64,000 nt of DNA from positions 75,622 to 139,621 of the forward strand of contig JH154707.1 of NCBI GenBank assembly GCA_000226015.1, in the 5' to 3' direction. The translations under genes and the position numbers were made by a program. Below the pieces are notes generated by a model. That model was not told the origin of the DNA, searched no databases, and was given only the letters and a program-made list of their open reading frames with translations. Shown one piece after another: positions 45,964 through 58,065 of this stretch (position 1 is its first letter; every line of letters begins with the position of its first letter). The stretch comes from Mnemiopsis leidyi. Its lineage: Eukaryota > Ctenophora > Tentaculata > Lobata > Bolinopsidae.

Positions 45964-48900
45964 ATGATGGACGATATTTCCTATTACTCAGACGATGACG
46001 AGAGTGTATGTGTGGGACTTACCTTTACACCCGCTGTCCATAACAAACGTACGGACAATAAGATAAATCTACTTATTTCAATTTTAACATATCATCTATT
46101 TATACGGAGATATTGCTCTTACTGTACTATGTGAATATTTTTCCCAGTCTCCCTCTAATATTAATCCTTGTGACCCCTCCCTACCCTCAGTAGCACAAAG
46201 CAGCACCAACAGTACCGACAGCGGGGTGGAGTGTGCCGATCAGCGCTCAGCCCTGGAATGTAGTAACGGTTCGGTGGTGGAATGTGCCGGGCAGGATCTG
46301 GAGAGTTATGGAGTTAGAAGTATCGGGCAGGATCTGGAGAGTTGCGGAGTTGGAACTATCGGGGGTTCAGTCAGGGACAACGTAGGGAGGTCTCTTGTAG
46401 AGTTATCCAACACTTGTGACAGTGATACTAATGTCAAGGTACAGTGGTTATTGCTGGTGGGATCTTTGTGTGAGCATTAGTTGTACTCTAGTTCGGTTTA
46501 CTTAAAGTTACCACCTCATATTTTATTGAAAACGAGGAGTCAATCCACGACTTTTTAAGCACCAACCTGTTAGTTGTTCCTCCCTTTCATACAACTTATC
46601 CCCAGTGTGAAACAGACAGTGGCTGCGATGTAAAACCCACCCCTGAAAACCTGGACGAAATCTATCCGGGGTTATCTGATGCGAAACTCTTAGACGCTAG
46701 GAAAAAGAATCTGGGTAAGTATTTGTACAGAATGTGTGTGTGCGTGTGACAGTGTGACAATGTGACATGTCAGCCAATATACCTGATCTGCGGGCATGGC
46801 ACTCCTACTGCTCTACTCTTGTCTCGTTTCTCCCCCCGAAATAGCAGAGTCCTGCCTTGCAAACTGTTTTTAATCACATTCTCCCGAACTTAGGTGCGCA
46901 CTATTCCATTTTGTCAACACTATTTAATTAACTTGGACCTCATTAACTCACTCGGCACTGTTCGTGACGTGTTCGGTTTGACCTATTTCATTTCAAGTCG
47001 GGGGTCGCTGAACACTCAACAAATCTATTTTCTGTCCAAATCCCATCCTTCTTGAAATTTTTCCCAAGGATTACAATTAATTTTACCACAATCTTTAGTC
47101 ATTACGCAGATTAGACTCTCGATTCTGTTTTTAAAAAGTTGGATTATGGTGCGTAGTCCAACCGTCATTCGACTGCAACTAATCACAAAAATTTATAAAC
47201 AAGCGTGACGAAAATTATGTGACCTGTACTCTGCAGAAGCAAAACAAGCATTTATAAAATTATAACCCACATTTTGACGTCGGCAGATATTTAAAATAAT
47301 CTCGATCTGTTTTGATTGAATTAAGTTTTGCGTTCTAATACTTGCCTTATTTCATCAAAGTATTAATTTCATGTTACAACCACAGGCGGAGTTAAGGGTG
47401 GAAAAGTAGCAGCTCTCAACGCCAGATCGCTAGACATACTCAACGGAAAATTCGACGAACCTTCTCGAAAGTTCGCTCTCCGACCAAATCCCAGAGCTGT
47501 CGAAGGTTCGTTATCCCAACTGATTTTCTTCATAGACCTCCAGAATAATTTAGATTAGACCAGAAAAGTGCACATTGTTTTTCCATTGCAGAATGAATAT
47601 GAAACATCTTTACCGCAACATTTTTCATGGTTCACACTCACCGCGTAAGTATGAAGACGGACATTGTGATTATCAAATCAGTCTCCTCAATTCTCCTTCA
47701 CTGGTTCCAATGAATATGTTCATACTCCCGCAGACAGTCCCAGAAAAGATAAGCGACCCTGCAACAAGACTCCCCCTTCCAACCTGCGAAGGTGAGAGAC
47801 CAGCTTCTTTGACAAACTTTTTACCGTCTTTTTGACAACACTCCTAACACGTGGTAAATGGTATGTCCTCAAGGTGGATGGCTGACCACAGGTTTCACAA
47901 ATTAGCAAAACGGGCACGGTCTTAAATAAGTATGATTTGAGGCACGGGCAGGAACTAAACATCTCCAAAACCAACAAGAACCCCTCTCCTCAGGAACCAA
48001 AGTTCGGGTATAATCTACGAGAACGTGAGTACTCCCTCCCACAATCCCGTCTACGTAAACTACCGGCCCTCCAAGTACCAGACTCCAGTCAAACCCCGAC
48101 ATTGCTCAAACCTGGAGTTGAGCTCCGTCCAGTCTCCAGAGTACTTGAGTCCCATGACGGCAGCAAAGATAGTTCCTACTGAGAGGAAGAGATGTGAAGC
48201 AGTGCTCTACAACACGCCCGTCAAGAGGAGCCATCAGTCTAGTGTTAGTTCTTGTTAGTTTCTTGTAGAAGTTATCAGTCTAGTGTTAGTTCTTGTTAGT
48301 TTCTTGTAGAAGTTATCAGTCTAGTGTTAGTTCTTGTAGTTGGTGTGAGGCAATTTGGAATGTATGTCCAGGAATGCTTGGACGAAACACGCATTTCAGC
48401 CGATTTTGTCCCACGGTGGCACTAATGAAATGTAAATTGAATGCTTGTTGGTCAATCGAATATCAGTTAAAAAGCCCCTAGGTGCCTGCTTGATATGCTT
48501 TTCTGAAGTACGGTGGCATGCTCGCAAATATAGCGCTTGTTCTATAGGGAACACCACTGTTGATTATATAAAGCCAATCAGTTTAACGAGGTTAAGTACT
48601 TGCTTGATGACATGATAAAACATTGCAATGGCGTCATATCAGCCGGCATAGTAGCGTCATCTGAAACAGTATAGTAGCGTCATATGAAACAGTATAGTAG
48701 CGTCAAATAACACGTGCACTGTAGCCTAATCTAGTACTTACTGGCGCCCATCCAGTGCCCCACCCTATTTGACACTTTATAACACATAACACATCTCAGT
48801 AAACTATAGGTAATTACAACACATAACACATAACCATCTTCAGTACTCCTCCCGAGCTCCCCCCAAAGAGGTGATCTCCTCGCCCCACCACTACGAGCTG

Positions 48901-51900
48901 ATAGTCTCCCCGGACTCCTCCTTCTCCTCCCACACCACCACCCACAACACCACCCTCTACAACACCTCCAGTATCGCACCTAGAGACCCTCCCAGACCAC
49001 TAGACTGTCCTGCTGATATTAACACTATCTCCAGCAAGTCAGCTTCTCCTAGCTTCCTCTCTCCTGGAGAGGTAGGGATAACTTTAGATAATGTTCCCTC
49101 CATAATGATATAATTTTACTTATCAAGTTAGGAAGTTATCGAGTTTTACTTATCAAGTTTTACTTATCAAGTTATCAGCGGTTTCTTTTTCTCAGGAGTT
49201 CCTATCCCTTAAGTGACGTTTTTACCAAAATAACTTACGGAATGTTTAAAATAAGGTTTTGTTTAAAACCCGGATGTATTACATAGTGCACGTGTTCAGG
49301 TGGCAGGTAGTTGGGGCGAAGGGGACAGTACAATAGATAAGAGTATCAAGAGTTACCACGAGGCCGTTAGGAGCAGTAACAGAATACCCTGCTCTTCCCT
49401 CGATGTCAGGTCAGTGATCCATCGGTTTTTATTATCATCTGTCCAGTGATCACCAGCATTAATCAGTTTTTTTTGCTGGCATAATTCCTAAAATTCCAGA
49501 TAGCAATAATACCGTTCTTTACATTCTATCACTTCATTCCATTTCTCACTTCTCAGGTGTAGCTCACCAAGCCTCGAGAACCCCCTCTACAGCAACACCA
49601 AACCGAAAGCACCTCGTCTTCCCACGACGCGCGGCAGCCCGACACGTGGCGCGCGGACTGACATAATTCCTCAAAACCGTGGTCGGAGTCCAGTTAACCG
49701 ATGTCGTAGTCCCGTGAGGGGACGGCAGTATGTGAACGCTGGAGGAGATACGATAGATCAGTATAGGAATGTGTACAATCAATATCAGAATGTCTATGAT
49801 AGGTTAGTTAACACGTGAATAACACGTGACAACTTTCAAAGGTTGATCCAAGTTTATTATATATTCGATACCTTTTAAATCAAAGTCCAATTTGATTGAA
49901 GCATATTCAAAGTCTGAACTCTAGGTACATCTAGGATAAAGTCATATATGTACCATATAATTAGGATACCACATCTTGTGCAGACCACTACATTTCAAAT
50001 ACATACAGTCTCCAAAACATTTCCGCCCTAGAAAGCACTGTACACACACCTTGTTAGAGATCTCGCCACACAACCCTGTTAGCTTACCCAGTTAGACTGC
50101 TGAGTAGCCCTGAGCGCCTCTGTCCCACGCTACATTGACATCATAAACAGAGTTGTACTGCGCGGAACTTCCTCTTGTTTAATAGACTCTTGTTTGAAAC
50201 ACCTTGTTGAGTTTCCTTGTTAAATCTGAGTTTTTGCTGTTGTAAACGTCCTAGGGGCCATGAAAAGGGCCAAAGGTCAAGTTATCCTGTGGACGGGCAA
50301 TATTTGCTGAAAATATACAGACAGTTTAAACGCACTAAATGGCTTTACGACAGATCGTTCGTTCAACGTCATAAACAATACACAAAATACCTGAGGTATA
50401 ACGTATCTAAACAGTAAGAAGGAACTAAGATCGACCTTTTTAAAGAGTAGAGAGCTGGTCCTTTACTGAGCAATCAGTCTATTTTCTCATCGGCTGCTTT
50501 CAGATATTTTGGTTTTGTTGATATGCTACTCAAAGCTAAACATAGAATTTGATTTGATCGCGAAAAATACATTTAAAGAACTTGAAAACTTTTATTGACT
50601 TATTACGTGCAGTTAAGTTGTTCTACGATAATGCTATAGTGTAATATATGCCAACTTTGTTTATTGACTGTGTTATTCGCATGTAGGTACACGCCGCCCG
50701 AGCTTCAGCAGATGCAGAAGAAGTCTGGTAGACATTACAGTGTGGATTCTTCTCCTGGGCGGTCTACAAGCACAGGTAGTTTACTTGTTCTCTACAAGCA
50801 CAGGTAGTTTACTTGTTCTCTACAAGTACAGGTAGTTTGCTTGTTCTCTACAAGCACAGGTAGTTTACTTGTTTTCTACAAGCACAGGTAGTTTACTTGT
50901 TCTCTACAAGCACAGGTAGTTTACTTGTTCTCTACAAGCACAGGTAGTTTACTTTTACTTTAAATTGAGTCTAATTCGGGAGAAATTATTCAAATTTAGC
51001 TTGACCACTTGACCATCAGTATCTGAGTGTCAATATAAGCCGCCATAGTCCTGTATATTGCACACTCCACTAACATCTCCACTAACACATCCACTAACAT
51101 CTCCACTAACACATCCACTAACATTTCCACTAACATCTCCACATCCAGGATCCCTAAGTGACACAGAGTACAACAGACCGGCCCCTTCTAAACGTCCCTC
51201 CAGACCGACCTACAGCCGACCACGCCCTTCACAAGCCCCCTCCCAGCCTGCACTCTCTAGATTCAGATACTCTACCTCTAACCTCCACCGTCCAGCCACG
51301 CCCCTCTCTGAGGACGAACAGGTTACTACAGGATCTTATTTGTTGTTATTATTTTCTGTTCTAGGCTGTTGTGGTGTTATCTGTACCCGTGGTGGACAAT
51401 GACTAGCGGGTGGATGTTTGTACTACCACATTCCTTCCCACAATGTTTGAGTTTTGGAGTTAAACGAGTTTCCCTCCAGAGAGACACGAAGCGAGGGGTG
51501 GTGTTGATACAAGCAACATTGGAGGATGTACACTCTCTTTACAAAGTAGACGACGAAATATTCGAACTCAGGTACACTTTAAGACTTCTCACCAACTACC
51601 GAAAGCCTTCGCAAGTTTAATACAGAGTCTCAAAACACTTAGAATTTGACAAAATGTGTTAGTGTTTTTACAGATTGTCCACATAATCCTTGTTTAAGGT
51701 CTAGTTTTCCGGCTGTACATACTATAACAAGGAAATGATGTAGAGTCCATGTGGTGCCACACTAGTCCGGTAACCAACCAAACAGGGGCTTCTATTACAT
51801 TTACCATAGCTCTAATTGTGGACGAAATACTGCCAAATTGGGTGCCAGGGCCTCAAATTCAATCTCATTTCAAAACTATAGCATTGTAAGTTGTAACCTA

Positions 51901-54900
51901 GTGCTTAAACGGGAGCATTTAGAATTATCAGCCGTAAATCTGAAAAATTACCGGTCTTTGCGGCCCGATTTTATCTGTTGCTGGTGTTTGAGTGCGAACA
52001 GCGCCGCCGTCCTTTATCTGAAGTGTTTCACAGTTCTTCTTGATTTTGAGTGTTAGATGTGATGGACACGGGGTTAATTTCAGGTTCTAATCGGGACCTC
52101 ATTCCATCACTCATCTAGTTATTTGAACAATTCTTTGCCAGCCACATCTTCAAAAAGAATCTTGCCATTCACCAAACTTTGATTAAAACGTGCCATTCTA
52201 GTATTTTATCATTTCTGTCAGACTTTGACGGACGTTCATTTCCAGGTTTTCAGATTCTGGTCTCACATCAGATTTGATACATCTGCTAGGAGATTTGTGT
52301 AACGAGAAAAACATTGTCAGGTTGATGTAAGTACTTTTTAATTCTTATTACTTTATTAGAGTCAATGATGGATTTTTACGTCAGATACCTTAGGTAGTGT
52401 TTCAAAGAAAATTAACATTTAATCGCATCTGGATTTTCTGTTTTCATTAGTAAATCGCTGTCACGTATCGGAAAAATGTTTGACTCCTTTCCAAGGATTC
52501 TCACGTCCATTGGTGTAATATTTTCATCAAGACGTTGTGAAATAAAAAAAAGCTTATTGCGCTATTTTTAAAATGTCTTGATCGTACAATCTAGTAGAAA
52601 TGATATCCTCACCAGAATACCATGAAAAATAAATGTTGTTTGCTGTTTTGTAACGACTAATAATATTTGTATTGCCTCCTTCGGCTGTGATGAATTAACT
52701 CAATAACACACCCCCACCTAATTCTGAATCCAGATAAGATTCAAATATTTGTTGTTATGAAATTTCATACGACATCCAATGGAAACACGCGATTTAATCA
52801 CATGGTTAGCTACAAACCAATCAGAGAGTTCCATTTCTTTCAGTGTCAATGCCGACCGAGAGGTCTTGTCCTTAAACTGATTATCCGATAAAATGCCACC
52901 AAATTCTCACTCCTTATTGGATAACGATCGTTAATCTCGCTCTATGATTGGCTGATGACCCGTAATTTGGATTATTTGGTATCAGGCCGTGATAATTAAT
53001 TGTGAATTGGTTGGAGGACGGGGATTGTTCGTCACAATTTGCACAATTATTTATCTTCTCCCCTGGAATTATGCGACGTGACATGAATTGTAAAATTAGC
53101 GTGAGATTGTCTTGTCTGTACTCCTATTTACTCGTTAGGTTATTTCTTATCTGAAATCTTAAGAGACATTATGGCTGGTGAAACTGCCGTAGCTGCGAAA
53201 TATTATGGCATGAGCTCAAAGCTTTATTATAACCTGATAACTTTATGGATATGCGCTTCTCTTCATCCATTCTTCGTTAGAAAGCAGTTATAAAGTAAGT
53301 ATTTCATTTCAATTTCTTTCAGATTTGAAGACTGTGAGCTGGACGACTGGGTGCTACTTTCCAAAGTTATTAACCAAACCAGAATATACCACTTAGGGTG
53401 AGTATTCATGAGGAAATAAACGTTTTTTCACTCTCGTGTCCGATCTAGAGTCAATATTGGTTGTAGAAGTTAATTTCACTGCTTGGGAGGGGTGTCTGAC
53501 TTGAAGAACTGCTGATTGGAATAACATGCAGGGATTTGAATTATGATCAAAGGAGAGTAAGATTGATTGGTTAGCTACATAGTTAATGGATGTTTGGTTC
53601 ATGCTGCACGAACCCCAATTTATGGAGAATTAAACTGGGTTTGGTTACCCTGGAAACGGACTGCATATCATAAGGGCATACCATTAACAACCTCATATAT
53701 TCAATGGATAATATTCCTAAGTCCAAATGATGCTTGGATTCTTATTACGCCGATCATTTTCCATGGCCGATGAATCTATACCAATTTACAAACTTTCATG
53801 TATACGATGGCCTCAGAATAATAAATATTCAAATCGAATTTTACGGCATAACTTCGATAATCCACGGCATAAGTTTATAAGTGGGTAAAATTAGCGATGA
53901 CATACCGGAAAAATTTTCCGCACTAAAGATCAACATCACAATCTTTAAACCGATTATAACTCGACTTTTCCTAAAATTACTCCGCACATTATCTGAAAAT
54001 CCACAGATTTCACTCCTGTACGGTTGGTGATGAGGGAACGGCAAGGATATCTCAACTACTCACCAGCACTGCCTCTATCGCTAGTCTCGATCTTGTGGAC
54101 TGTAAAGTGGGATGTGCCGGCATTGCTGCTCTCGGAGTTGCTCTTATGCAGAACACTTCTCTAAAATCGCTCAAGTAAGTCCAGCAGCGACAGACATTTG
54201 GTGCACCAGTTTTTATCGTCTTTGTTGTGACGCGCCATGATCATTTTGTTATTTGTAATGCTTTAAAGCATCGAGAAAAATCGCGCGCAGCACGCCGCGC
54301 GCATGTGGTTTAAGATAAGCTATGGTGTCCATACCGGTTTAAGTAATTGCTTACATACCTATTAACGACCCCTCTATTATTCATTGCTAATCAAATCAAG
54401 TCATAATTAACTTGAACCACATATTGATACCTCTATCTGAATCGATTTAGACAATCAGGGTCCTCACAACATCTTTTAAAATTTCAGCTTGTCGAAGAAC
54501 CCGTTTCTGCCTAAAGGAGCTGTCCTTTTCTTCAGAGCTCTCAAAGGTGGAAATTCTACGCTGCAATTCCTCAGGTGAACAATGCAACTAACTACAACAC
54601 GAGATGACATGTGAGACTTGAGCAGAGTGTATCAGCTTCATGAGTCATTTGTCAGACGTTGCCTGACTTGCAGCCTGAATCAATGAATCATACCGTTGTA
54701 AAATCGTGTGTGATTGGTTAACAATGTGACATTAAACTAACCCCTCCCCCAACCCCAGTCTCGCGAACACGTGTAGTGGAAATGTCCAGGTAATCATGAT
54801 GATCTGTGCACTGTTACTCCGTAACACCGTACTCTCCCACCTCAACCTGAACAACACGGGACTCAGTGATGACGGTGTTACTCTCATATCCGAGAGTTTA

Positions 54901-56402
54901 GCTCACAATACCAACCTATCTTCTCTTTGGTAAGTACTAAATCCTACTTAAAGTTCTAAATCCTACTTAAAGTACTAAATCCTACTTTAATAGTACTAAA
55001 TCCTACTTTAAGTACTAAATCCTACTTTAATAGTTATAGTACTAAATCCTACTTTAAGTACTAAATCCTACTTTAAGTACTAAATCCTACTTTAAACTTA
55101 AAAACTTAGCTGGGGCGTTGGATCAGTGATAGGGTTCCTACGACTTATGTTGATTAAAGATTAAATGTTTTGATGTCGACTTTCGGTTCCAAAATCCAAA
55201 GTTGATTGATAGAATAGTAATTAAACCGCCTTATAACTTAGTAAAGCACTAAGTCACTAACTAAAACACCGTATGAGTATAACCATCACTAAGTCACTAA
55301 CCAAACTCCTCTCAGTATGTCAAGTAACGGGTTAGAAGACGGTTCAGCACACGAAATAGCGGTCACTCTTGCTGACAAAAACTCTATCCAGCACATAGAC
55401 CTGAGCTGCAACAATATGACCCAAACTGGCATGCACGTCCTTATACAGTCTAGGTTTGTCTCAGGATTTTTCGTTAAATTACCAACTTTCATCTACCAAT
55501 ACTTCTAGTTCTGATATTATCATTTCACGCACCCTGGAATTTTTTTTTATTGAAAACTTTTCAAATAGTACAGTGAATTATACATGAATAAATGATATAG
55601 ATAAAAATACAACGAGACCAGGAGAAAAGAAATAGACTGCTCTAAAAGTTAGGCCAAACACTGTACCAAATGACGGAAAACCAAAACGTAGATTTGCCTG
55701 GCAAGCCAGGCCTACACAAGATGGCTCCTTGGTTGGAATACATTGATATTTAAGTATTTAAATTAAGTAGATTCATAAAAACNTTAAATAACATAAGAAT
55801 TTTANCCCGACCCTTCCATAAACTAGACATACTAGAAATAAATGGATGGAATTAAATACATTCTGAGCAGGTACCAGGTANNNNNNNNNNGATATAGATA
55901 AAAATACAACGAGACCAGGAGAAAAGAAATAGACTGCTCTAAAAGTTAGGCCAAACACTGTACCAAATGACGGAAAACCAAAACGTAGATTTGCCTGGCA
56001 AGCCAGGCCTACACAAGATGGCTCCTTGGTTGGAATACATTGATATTTAAGTATTTAAATTAAGTAGATTCATAAAAACATTAAATAACATAAGAATTTT
56101 ATCCCGACCCCTTCCCATAAACTAGACATACTAGAAATAAATGGATGGATTAAAATACATTCTGAGCAGGTACCAGGTAGTTAATCAGAAAATATAACAC
56201 TGTTCCACCTGATTTTCATGCTTCTTAAAAGTTTTATATTATGTTAATATAACAATGTTAATATAAAAAAACACCCGTCAGCACTGTACAAGGACAAATG
56301 AGAAGATTGGATCTGACAAGCAACAAGATAACACCCCGGCAGTATATGGTACTTGTCAAGGCAGTTGAAGATCTCGCCCTAGTTGGTGTCGTCGTCTTTT
56401 GA
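45964..56402 (+). CDS. Disordered multi-YxN protein with C-terminal RNI-type LRR domain
   Basis: Nineteen exons join in phase with no internal stop: 45964-46005, 46148-46438, 46606-46714, 47386-47505, 47734-47791, 47994-48243, 48844-49071, 49300-49409, 49557-49802, 50687-50775, 51149-51321, 51480-51571, 52246-52326, 53323-53397, 54007-54174, 54488-54574, 54759-54929, 55316-55453, 56282-56402 (2649 nt, 882 residues). Residues 1-570 look disordered, rich in Ser, Pro, Arg and Tyr, with six YxN motifs (Tyr about 215, 227, 414, 461, 472, 479), the consensus for Grb2-type SH2 binding when phosphorylated. Residues 603-882 form ribonuclease-inhibitor-type leucine-rich repeats, for example VLSHLNLNNTGLSDDGVTLI and IQHIDLSCNNMTQTGM. 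There is no signal peptide or NACHT domain. The segment just before the LRRs (exon 51480-51571) faintly recalls the ubiquitin-like part of TONSL, but TPR and ankyrin repeats are absent. A cytoplasmic signalling scaffold is my inference; no orthologue is recognised. Confidence 0.8.
48235..48336 (+). repeat. Three tandem copies (41 bp) of an LRR-gene exon end and donor
   Basis: CAGTCTAGTGTTAGTTCTTG begins at 48235, 48276 and 48317. The exon uses AGT|gttagt at 48243/48244; identical donors recur at 48285 and 48326. Reading past the first donor meets TAG after four codons. Confidence 0.9.
50764..50955 (+). repeat. Seven tandem copies (28 bp) of an LRR-gene exon end and donor
   Basis: Seven units of CTACAAGCACAG|gtagttta lie head to tail; the third has AAGTACAG. 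The first is the real exon end (donor at 50776). The period of 28 shifts the frame, and reading past the first donor ends at TAG after 13 codons. Confidence 0.95.
51058..51140 (+). repeat. Tandem repeat abutting an acceptor
   Basis: About six copies of CACTAACA(C/T)(A/C)TC-type units run up to the acceptor at 51147-51148. They supply most of the pyrimidine-containing tract in front of that exon. Confidence 0.8.
54930..55095 (+). repeat. Tandem repeat derived from donor-proximal intron sequence
   Basis: About eight units of AGTACTAAATCCTACTTTAA follow the donor at 54930 (gtaagtactaaatcctac). The copies have lost the GT of the donor, so they carry no competing splice site. Confidence 0.85.
55594..56179. 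repeat. Near-identical 287-289 bp blocks on both sides of an N gap
   Basis: 55594-55880 and 55891-56179 match along their whole length, separated by ten N; two single N lie in the left copy. This is the picture of contig ends that should have been merged. A T run near 55540 with AATAAA on the complement suggests a reverse-oriented retroelement 3' end just to the left. The block lies in the last LRR-gene intron. Confidence 0.9.
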
Positions 56403-58065
56403 GCATTTAGACTTTAGAGGTCCGACTGATTTGAGATGTTCATGAGGTTCTTGAACTGTCAGTTGGAACACTGTTGTGATGTGACTGGAGTAACTGACAA
56501 ACTGGAGTTACTGACAAACTGGAGTTTATACTAACTTCATTGTTAAATACCTATGAGTTTATAACATTGGTGCCTTGATGAACATTTTGTTGATCTGCAA
56601 GTAAGCATTCAATACGGGGTCCATTGCTATTTATCAAATAAAGATTGAAAGTTAATCTGATTACAGATTCAGCATCCATGCTTATAGAGATAACTTAAGA
56701 AACTTGGTTATCCTGTGTTTTAGTCCATATTTCTTTCATCAACTTTTCGATCTCTTATCTTAATGGGACGATGTATGATGTGTAACGTGCTTGCAAGCCA
56801 GAAGCTCGCTTCTAGCAAAGCAAGACAATCTAGAAGTTGGCATTGAATGTAAAATGGGGAACTCCTTTCATTCTTGATTCCTCCACTTGGGATTTCGTGC
56901 ACAATAACTCTCAAATGTGTGCGGTATTAATTTACGGTGATTGTTAGATATTTTGACCTTGTATATAGATTTTGTACATAGTATGATTATTGATTCCATT
57001 TCGTCTTAAAACCTGTTTTTCGTTCAATGAAAGAATGAACTAGATGTTTTGGCAAATTATACCTTATATGAACTTGTCATTTGCGAGCCTCTGTCAATAT
57101 AGACTAGTGGGTACGAGGCACGAGCATTTAACCGGTTTAGGGCTTAGGCGTTCGATGGATAAGAAACAAATGAAACAAGATTTAAATTTTGTTCAATTTT
57201 TCGTAAAACAGAATTTAACATTTAAAGCAATTCTACAGATGCTAGCTTGAGCAAGATATGGAGTATTTCAAACAGGTATTTTAGTCGATCTTAATCTATG
57301 CCTTTACAGTTAACTAAAACTAAAAGTAAATCGATCAGGCTAGTGTAAATGTTAATTAAAGAGCAGTAGCCCGTAGCAGCACTACATGAAAATCAGCAAA
57401 AATTTAGCCTTACTCTCAAAGAGTTAGTAAATTTCACAACAATACGACAAGGTTTGAGTATTTTAGTAATCGTTAAAATGAAACTGTTATAGCGATTATA
57501 ATTTATTCGGCTTCATCTTCGAGGAAAGAGAATCTGCACTTTTCACTAACTCTAAGTCAAGTAAGTTCTCTAACTCTAACCGTATGAAAAAGCTTAAAAG
57601 TTAAAAAGCCAGTAAAAATAATTTTGCAAAATTTTATATCAGAAAAGGGTGTGATAAACATAAAACTAGGAGCAGGCAAATTAGAGATTAAAGCTTAGTA
57701 TGTTGATTGTAAAGAAGGTTTTAATCGTCAGCGAAAAAACATGACATACTTATAATTTTGAAGTCGAATAAGTAAGGCAGCCTTGTTTATCAGAATTAAG
57801 TACATTTAGTTTGTGGAAGAAGATTCTTGCGATCAAAAGATAACCCCGTGGTACACTCAAGAAAAGAAAAAACAGCTCCTCAACAGTTAAGTCAAAATAT
57901 GAAAATTGTACTAATTGCGTCACTAAATTTTGAAAATACAAATACAAGAACATACAAATATTTGTGAAGAAAAAGAAACTATGAGTCCTACAGTCTAAAC
58001 TACCTCTTTACAAATACAATGAACGATTGTCGTTGTACATCGTTGACGACGTAACTGATGAACTT
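56403..58065. other. LRR-gene 3' UTR and intergenic DNA
   Basis: A 20-base unit with TTACTGACAAACTGGAG is repeated around 56488-56523. After the poly(A) signal at 56637 no coding exon is supported up to 58066. Confidence 0.5.
56637..56642 (+). terminator. Polyadenylation signal AATAAA of the LRR gene
   Basis: AATAAA lies 235 bases after the stop codon, in the same orientation, and is the first clear signal downstream of the gene. Confidence 0.55.
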
